Assembly: GCF_900143185.1 (NCBI RefSeq)
Contig: NZ_FSRQ01000001.1
Span: 248,001-312,000, forward strand
Length of the DNA: 64,000 nucleotides
Direction of reading: 5' to 3'
DNA from: Chryseobacterium scophthalmum
GTDB lineage: Bacteria; Bacteroidota; Bacteroidia; Flavobacteriales; Weeksellaceae
Shown: positions 59,803 through 64,000 of the stretch, one piece after another
Numbering within the stretch: the stretch's first letter is position 1
Layout: each line of letters starts with the position of its first letter
Position numbers and translations under genes: made by a program
The notes under the pieces: model-generated
Databases searched by the model: none
What the model was told of the DNA's origin: nothing
What the model saw: only the letters and a program-made list of their open reading frames with translations

Positions 59803-59971
59803 TTTTACAAATGTTGTAATTTTATTTTGGATCTAAAATTTAATGCTTATCTGCAATTTCTCTGTTTGCCTTTGCGTTCAGTTATGGATCATTAATAAAA
59901 ACGGATATACCTAGAAATTGTAAATTATAGTTAAATAATAATAAAATTTAAATTTTATTAAAAGCCTTGTG

Positions 59972-59979
59972 TATATTTG
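59972..59979 (+). promoter_or_regulatory. -7 box before a small secreted-protein gene
   Basis: TAtaTTTG ends 33 nt before the ATG at 60013. The rest of 59803-60012 is AT-rich with nothing else recognised. Confidence 0.4.
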
Positions 59980-60012
59980 TAAAATATCACTTAGTAAAGA
60001 ATTATTTAAATT

Positions 60013-60339
60013 ATGAAAACACTTTCTAGACTTATTTTATCAACAGCTTTTGTAATGACCTTAGCAATTTCGAATACTGCTTTTGCTCAGGAAACTAAAA
60101 ATGAACTTGCTATCAATACCAATTCACTATTAGGAAATACGGTTAAAAGACACGAAGCATCTCCTGAATTAAAAACTACTACTCTTATTCTTATTAATAA
60201 AAATGAAAGCTCACTTGAAGCTCTTAAAGAACTTAAAGGGGAGGATGTAAAAGGGGTAAAAGTACTTTTAGATGATTCTGTAAAGAAAAAGTTCAGAGAA
60301 AAAGGGATCAAAGAAATTATTTCGGTTACTACAAAATAG
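60013..60339 (+). CDS. Small secreted protein of unknown function
   Basis: A 108-residue exported protein with a good signal peptide (residues 1-25, ending ISNTAFAQ). The mature part is about 83 residues, Lys/Glu-rich, with alternating strands (TTTLILINKN, GVKVLLDD, IKEIISVTTK) and a helix between. The ELKGEDVKGVKVLLDDS stretch recalls a short alpha/beta fold. No family recognised. Its stop directly abuts the stop of convergent rlmH with no space for a terminator. Confidence 0.7.
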   Translation: MKTLSRLILSTAFVMTLAISNTAFAQETKNELAINTNSLLGNTVKRHEASPELKTTTLILINKNESSLEALKELKGEDVKGVKVLLDDSVKKKFREKGIKEIISVTTK

Positions 60340-60813
60340 TTAATCGTTATGATATGGTTTTCCTTGTAAGATCTGATCGGCTCTGTAAAGCTGCTCAACA
60401 ATAAAAAGCCGGATCATCTGATGCGTAAATGTCATTTTAGATAATGACATTTTTTCGTTGGCCCTGCTGTAGATCTCATCCGAAAAACCATACGCTCCAC
60501 CGATCAGAATGTGAACTTTTTTCACTGAAGAATTCATCCAGAAATCTATTTTGTTTGAAAATTCGCGGCTGGTAAATTGTTTTCCTTTTTCATCAAGAAG
60601 AATGACCAGATCATTTTTATCGATTTGATTTAAAAATAATTTGGCTTCTTCTTTTTTGAGAAGATCCGAAGAAAGATTTTTGGCATTTTTTACATCCGGA
60701 ATTTCTGTAATCTCAAAATTCCAGTGTTTTGGAAGGCGGGTAAGGTAATAACCGATTAAAGATGTAATTTCTTTGTCATCTGTTTTCCCAATACAAACTA
60801 AACTGATTCGCAT
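60340..60813 (-). CDS. rlmH: 23S rRNA pseudouridine1915 N3-methyltransferase RlmH
   Basis: A 157-residue SPOUT methyltransferase acting on 70S ribosomes at helix 69. LVILLDEKGKQFTSREFS, VHILIGGAYGFSDEIY and the C-terminal TFTHQMIRLFIVEQLYRA ... KPYHND are the standard RlmH motifs, and length is normal. The terminal residues belong to the active site as usual. It diverges from the YihY gene over a symmetric 31-bp promoter region and converges on the small secreted-protein gene. Confidence 0.96.
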   Translation of the reverse strand: MRISLVCIGKTDDKEITSLIGYYLTRLPKHWNFEITEIPDVKNAKNLSSDLLKKEEAKLFLNQIDKNDLVILLDEKGKQFTSREFSNKIDFWMNSSVKKVHILIGGAYGFSDEIYSRANEKMSLSKMTFTHQMIRLFIVEQLYRADQILQGKPYHND

Positions 60814-60817
60814 TTCT

Positions 60818-60840
60818 TATATTTGCTAAGCGCAAATATA
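60818..60840. promoter_or_regulatory. Symmetric divergent promoter between rlmH and the YihY gene
   Basis: tatatttgc and gcaaatata (60818-60826 and 60832-60840) are a perfect 9-bp inverted repeat with a 5-nt centre. Each arm contains TAtaTTTG reading outward: the plus box (60818-60825) ends 19 nt before the YihY ATG, the minus box (60840-60833) ends 19 nt before the rlmH ATG. Confidence 0.55.
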
Positions 60841-60844
60841 CTTT

Positions 60845-61855
60845 ATGGCTTTAAAAATTCCTAAATTTATCGTGAAATTTCAAGAATTTCTAGACGACAT
60901 CCATCTTCCGGTACTCGGAATATCGCTTTGGCAGATGTTTCAAATCTATATTTCAGGAATTTTTAAAGGTAATATAGGACGAAAAGCAGCCAGTATTTCA
61001 TGGAGTTTTACCTTAAGTTTATTTCCTTTTTTACTCTTCTTACTTTCGGTAATTCCGTATATGCCACATTATGATAAGCTTCAGTTCTATATTTTTGAAG
61101 TTTTAATGCATAATATTTTCCCGTCTAATATCGAAGGAGATGTAAGAAATTATATTGAAGATAATATTATCCCAAACATGAAGGGAATCAGTAATTTAAC
61201 GATTCTTGTAGCTCTTGTTTTTGCCACAAACGGTACTTTCTCTTTAATTAATGGATTCAATGAAAACTCAGAAGAAAAACTGACTGATGTAAAAGAATTT
61301 ATTCTTTCTTTTTTTATTACGATTGGTTTCGTAAGTATCATATTTTTAGCGCTTTTCGGGGTTTATTATGTGGAAGTTGTACTCAAACTGTTTACACCGT
61401 CTTATGACGTTTCCTGGCTCGTAAGAAACCTTTCTAAAATCATTGGTTTTGTATCGTTTCCGCTCTTTTATTTTATCCTTTTGGCGATGTTTTATTGGTT
61501 GGGAACGGTAAAGATTATCAGATTCAGACAGGCGATTCCTGGAGCAATTCTTACGACTGTTTTGTTTGTTGTTACCACGTATTTCTTTGCTTTATATGTG
61601 AAGAATATTGCCCGTTATAACGTACTTTACGGTTCCATCGGAAGTATGATTTTATTGATGGTTTGGGTGAATGTAAATGTTTATCTTTTGCTTTTCGGGA
61701 ACGAACTGAACATGGCATTGAGAAAATTAAGAATAGAAAAATTGCTTTCAGACGAAATAAAAAGAGAGGCGAAAAATTATCATTCTCAAAATTCTGAACC
61801 TAATCTGGAAAGTGATGATGAACACAAAAGACCTTATGAGAAAAAAGAAAGCTAG
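60845..61855 (+). CDS. YihY/UPF0761 (BrkB-like) membrane protein
   Basis: A 336-residue inner-membrane protein with six main helices (about residues 45-70, 115-135, 155-180, 205-230, 235-258 and 265-290). The YihY family pattern is clear: GRKAASISWSFTLSLFPFLLFLL, the conserved IPGAILTTVLFVVTTYFF and NVLYGSIGSMILLMVWVNVNVYLLLFGNELN. The C-terminus (RPYEKKES) is charged and cytoplasmic. The family was once called RNase BN by mistake; its role is unknown. The lipoprotein gene begins directly after its stop. Confidence 0.9.
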   Translation: MALKIPKFIVKFQEFLDDIHLPVLGISLWQMFQIYISGIFKGNIGRKAASISWSFTLSLFPFLLFLLSVIPYMPHYDKLQFYIFEVLMHNIFPSNIEGDVRNYIEDNIIPNMKGISNLTILVALVFATNGTFSLINGFNENSEEKLTDVKEFILSFFITIGFVSIIFLALFGVYYVEVVLKLFTPSYDVSWLVRNLSKIIGFVSFPLFYFILLAMFYWLGTVKIIRFRQAIPGAILTTVLFVVTTYFFALYVKNIARYNVLYGSIGSMILLMVWVNVNVYLLLFGNELNMALRKLRIEKLLSDEIKREAKNYHSQNSEPNLESDDEHKRPYEKKES

Positions 61856-61856
61856 A

Positions 61857-62231
61857 ATGAAATGTATTTCAACAGTATTGATGATAATGTCTCTTTTGAC
61901 TTTACAATCGTGTGAAGATGTTGTCGATCAGATTTATGAAAATAAACAAGAACAGAATGCTGTTTCACCATACCGAGGAACTTACACAGGAACTTATACC
62001 GGAGATGTGAATGGAAACCTGATCATTAATGTTAGTGAAAAAGGCACAATAGAAATAACAAGAAACACCCTGAATTCTAGCGAAAGCTATCTTACAGGTT
62101 TTATCAATGCATCTTTCAATACCACCAACAGAGCGCCATCAGGTTTTATGTTGATTGGTAATCTTAATTCGAAGATGGGGACTTGGGAAATGGGCAGCCT
62201 TAAAGGAAATTGGACCGTTAAGAAGAACTGA
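61857..62231 (+). CDS. Small lipoprotein
   Basis: A 124-residue lipoprotein with a lipobox LLTLQSC (Cys19) followed by EDVVDQIYEN. The mature part has a repeat RGTYTGTYTGDVNGNL and a beta-rich pattern ending LKGNWTVKKN. Starts are possible at 61812 or 61836, inside the YihY gene; the second would add a basic MRKKKAR segment. I prefer the ATG at 61857, 1 nt after the YihY stop. The end overlaps the nhaA end by 14 bp on the opposite strand. Function unknown. Confidence 0.65.
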   Translation: MKCISTVLMIMSLLTLQSCEDVVDQIYENKQEQNAVSPYRGTYTGTYTGDVNGNLIINVSEKGTIEITRNTLNSSESYLTGFINASFNTTNRAPSGFMLIGNLNSKMGTWEMGSLKGNWTVKKN

Positions 62232-63411
62232 TCTTCCTGTGTTTTTTTACTCTCTTTTTCTTTGCACTGAAATTTAAAATCAAATATCCGGAAACTGCAG
62301 CGATAAATGAAGCAATCAGAATGGCAAATTTAGCTTCATCCTGAAAAGATATTTCATGTTTAAAAGAAAGCAGGGCGATGAATATTGACATTGTGAAGCC
62401 TATTCCCGCTAAAAGACCGACGCCGATCATCTGATTCCATGAAGAGCGTTGTGGAAGTGAACTGATTTTTAGTTTTATGGCAATTAATGAGAACAGATTA
62501 ATTCCTATCAGTTTACCCAAAACAAGTCCGCCAATTATTCCCAATCCTAAACTGTTGAATAATCCATCGACCATACTGCTGTTAAAGGCAATATTAGTAT
62601 TGGTCAATGCGAAAATCGGCATGATAATAAAGCTTACCGGGAAATGCAGCGAATGTTCAAGTTTTTCTAAAGGTGATATTTTTGTTTTAGAAACATTAGT
62701 TGGAATCGTAAAAGCCAATAAAACTCCTGCAATCGTTGCGTGAATTCCTGAATGATGCAGGAAATACCATAAAAATATTCCCGGAACGATATAGAAAATC
62801 AGTTTTGTAACTTTCAGGTAATTTAAAAGAAATAAAACCGCAACAATACCGAAAGAAAGCAAAAGATAGATCCAGTGAATTTGTTCGGTATAAAAAATCG
62901 CAATCACCAAAATAGCACCCAAATCATCTACAATTGCCAAAGCTGCCAGAAAAATCTTTAGCGAAGCCGGAACTTTTTTTCCCAACATTGAAATAATGGC
63001 CAACGAAAAGGCAATATCGGTCGCCATCGGAATTCCCCATCCGTTGCCGTAATCCGTTCCGAAATTAAATGCAGTATAAATAACCGCAGGAACCAACATT
63101 CCACCGATTGCTGCGAAAATTGGTAGCGAAGCATTTTTAAAAGATGAAAGTTCGCCTTCTACCAATTCTCTTTTAATTTCCAATCCCACTAAAAGAAAGA
63201 AAACTGCCATCAAACCATCATTTATCCAAATACTTATAGGATATTTTAAATGTAAATCTTCAGAACCTAATTGAAAATCTAAAAATTGCTGAAAACCAGT
63301 TCCTAAGGATGAGTTTGCAATAATTAATGCAAAAACCACACATAAGATGAGTAAAACTCCGGATGATTGATTGCTTTGAAAAAATTTTTTAAAATACTGG
63401 GTCAGCATCAT
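62218..63411 (-). CDS. nhaA: Na+/H+ antiporter NhaA
   Basis: A 397-residue inner-membrane antiporter exchanging two protons for one sodium. Key stretches are GLEIKRELVEGELSSF, the pH-sensing and fold region MATDIAFSLAIISML and the cation site ALAIVDDLGAILVIA with the two adjacent Asp (equivalent to Asp163/Asp164 of E. coli). FVEAGFAL-like unwound helices are seen as IGVGLLAGIGFTMSIFIALL. A basic tail (KKKRVKKHRK) ends the protein. The start may be the second Met (63408). It lies 11 bp after relA/spoT on the same strand. Confidence 0.94.
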   Translation of the reverse strand: MMLTQYFKKFFQSNQSSGVLLILCVVFALIIANSSLGTGFQQFLDFQLGSEDLHLKYPISIWINDGLMAVFFLLVGLEIKRELVEGELSSFKNASLPIFAAIGGMLVPAVIYTAFNFGTDYGNGWGIPMATDIAFSLAIISMLGKKVPASLKIFLAALAIVDDLGAILVIAIFYTEQIHWIYLLLSFGIVAVLFLLNYLKVTKLIFYIVPGIFLWYFLHHSGIHATIAGVLLAFTIPTNVSKTKISPLEKLEHSLHFPVSFIIMPIFALTNTNIAFNSSMVDGLFNSLGLGIIGGLVLGKLIGINLFSLIAIKLKISSLPQRSSWNQMIGVGLLAGIGFTMSIFIALLSFKHEISFQDEAKFAILIASFIAAVSGYLILNFSAKKKRVKKHRKISSS

Positions 63412-63422
63412 TTTTTTTATTT

Positions 63423-64000
63423 TTAAATACGTCTGATTCTTGAAATTCCGTCGATTGCCTTTAATTTTTTGAATGTTTCTTCAAGCTGACCTTTATGTTT
63501 TACTTCTAAGTTGATATTTCCTGTGAAAATTCCGTTGTTAGATTCAATCGACATACTTTTCATGTCCATTCCCATTGCACCACTAATTACGGTGGTGATG
63601 TCGTTGATCATTCCCATTCTGTCTAGACCCTCAATCTCAATTTTAATACGGTTTTTAAAGCTTTCTTCATTCACCCATTTTGCAGGAATTACACGATAAT
63701 CATATTGTGCACGAAGATTAATCGCATTCGGACAATTGTCGCTGTGAACTTTAATTCCGTCTGAAATCGTAATGAAACCGAAGATTTTGTCTCCAGGAAT
63801 TACCGTACAGCATTTTGCATAACTGTAATTGAGCTTTTCTTCATCTTTCCCAAAAACAATCATATCGAGATTGATTTCTTTCGGCTCTTCGTAATGCTGG
63901 TTTTTATTGGTATTTCTCTTAAATCTCGAAAGTAGATTATTGAAAACATTTTTACTTTCAATATATTTCCTTAAACTGCTTGCATCCAATTCGTTAGTTT
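63423..64000 (-). CDS. RelA/SpoT (ppGpp synthetase/hydrolase) C-terminal part, cut by the window edge
   Basis: The frame is open to the window end, giving 191 or so C-terminal residues of a bifunctional RelA/SpoT protein. Visible are the Cys-rich zinc-finger-like region (LNYSYAKCCTVIPGDKIFGFI, then VHSDNCPNAINL) and a complete ACT domain (KIEIEGLDRMGMINDITTVI ... INLEVKHKGQLEETFKKL), which bind ribosomes and regulate the catalytic half. The catalytic N-terminal domains lie outside the window. nhaA follows after 11 bp, so the two are likely co-transcribed. Confidence 0.93.
   Translation of the reverse strand, partial: TNELDASSLRKYIESKNVFNNLLSRFKRNTNKNQHYEEPKEINLDMIVFGKDEEKLNYSYAKCCTVIPGDKIFGFITISDGIKVHSDNCPNAINLRAQYDYRVIPAKWVNEESFKNRIKIEIEGLDRMGMINDITTVISGAMGMDMKSMSIESNNGIFTGNINLEVKHKGQLEETFKKLKAIDGISRIRRI

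Noticed and set aside
1..64000. tRNA, rRNA, insertion sequence or defence island
   Set aside because: I looked for cloverleaf tails, rRNA landmarks, transposase motifs and known defence domains and found none.

Overview
The window is an ordinary-looking stretch of chromosome from a Bacteroidota of the class Flavobacteriia, most likely Chryseobacterium or a close relative in the Weeksellaceae. This is inferred from low GC, the absence of Shine-Dalgarno sequences, many TAnnTTTG promoter boxes just upstream of start codons, type IX secretion (T9SS) C-terminal sorting domains, a GLPGLI-family protein, a fused SecDF, SusC/FecA-style TonB receptors and many small lipocalin-like lipoproteins. About 60 protein genes are supported. 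I found no rRNA, tRNA, insertion sequence, prophage or CRISPR array. Both ends cut a gene: an unidentified C-terminal fragment at the left edge and the C-terminal half of a RelA/SpoT protein at the right edge.

Layout. 1-4.8 kb: purine synthesis (purH, purD, guaA). 4.8-14.2 kb: a GLPGLI protein, a DMT exporter, pheA, a membrane protein next to an ABC1/UbiB-like kinase, a Cys-rich secreted protein, a DEAD-box RNA helicase, then two lipocalin-like lipoproteins flanking a GDSL hydrolase. 14.4-23.9 kb: a YqhD-type alcohol dehydrogenase, small membrane and lipoproteins, two tandem paralogous membrane proteins with a PH-like tail (one extended by a helical-repeat-like region), PEP carboxylase, MscS, a 1-Cys peroxiredoxin and an outer-membrane barrel. 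24.2-35.7 kb: a siderophore-type TonB receptor, an oxidoreductase, a 52-residue membrane protein, an Uup-type ABC-F ATPase, DoxX-like and DUF1761 proteins, a GNAT-like protein, an unusual carboxypeptidase-regulatory/alpha-beta hydrolase fusion and a T9SS subtilisin.

35.9-39 kb is a sugar-nucleotide operon (DegT aminotransferase, membrane protein, galE, cytidylyltransferase). 39-45 kb: a large TonB-dependent protein, mltG-dapF, an Asn-rich lipoprotein coupled to pnuC. 45-50.6 kb: an amino acid permease, a Ycf48-like protein with an orphan gene behind it, a CE6-like esterase and hemN. 50.7-64 kb: a PH-like membrane protein, a T9SS sugar dehydrogenase, secDF, an MFS exporter, tatA-PAP2-TPR, trmL, rlmH diverging from a YihY gene, a lipoprotein, nhaA and relA/spoT.

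I saw no clear new defence or mobile system. The more interesting signals are regulatory or architectural: several genes with a -7 box exactly 4 nt before the ATG (probable leaderless mRNAs), a palindrome framing the peroxiredoxin -7 box, a symmetric divergent promoter at rlmH/yihY, a 15-bp inverted repeat that encodes the same C-terminal residues in two convergent genes, an orphan 22-bp hairpin at 51.2 kb, a dispersed ~100-bp intergenic repeat in two copies, the paralogous PH-like membrane pair and the hydrolase fusion. Gene starts were re-chosen where the longest open frame began at a TTG or GTG inside a promoter box or far upstream of the family start.
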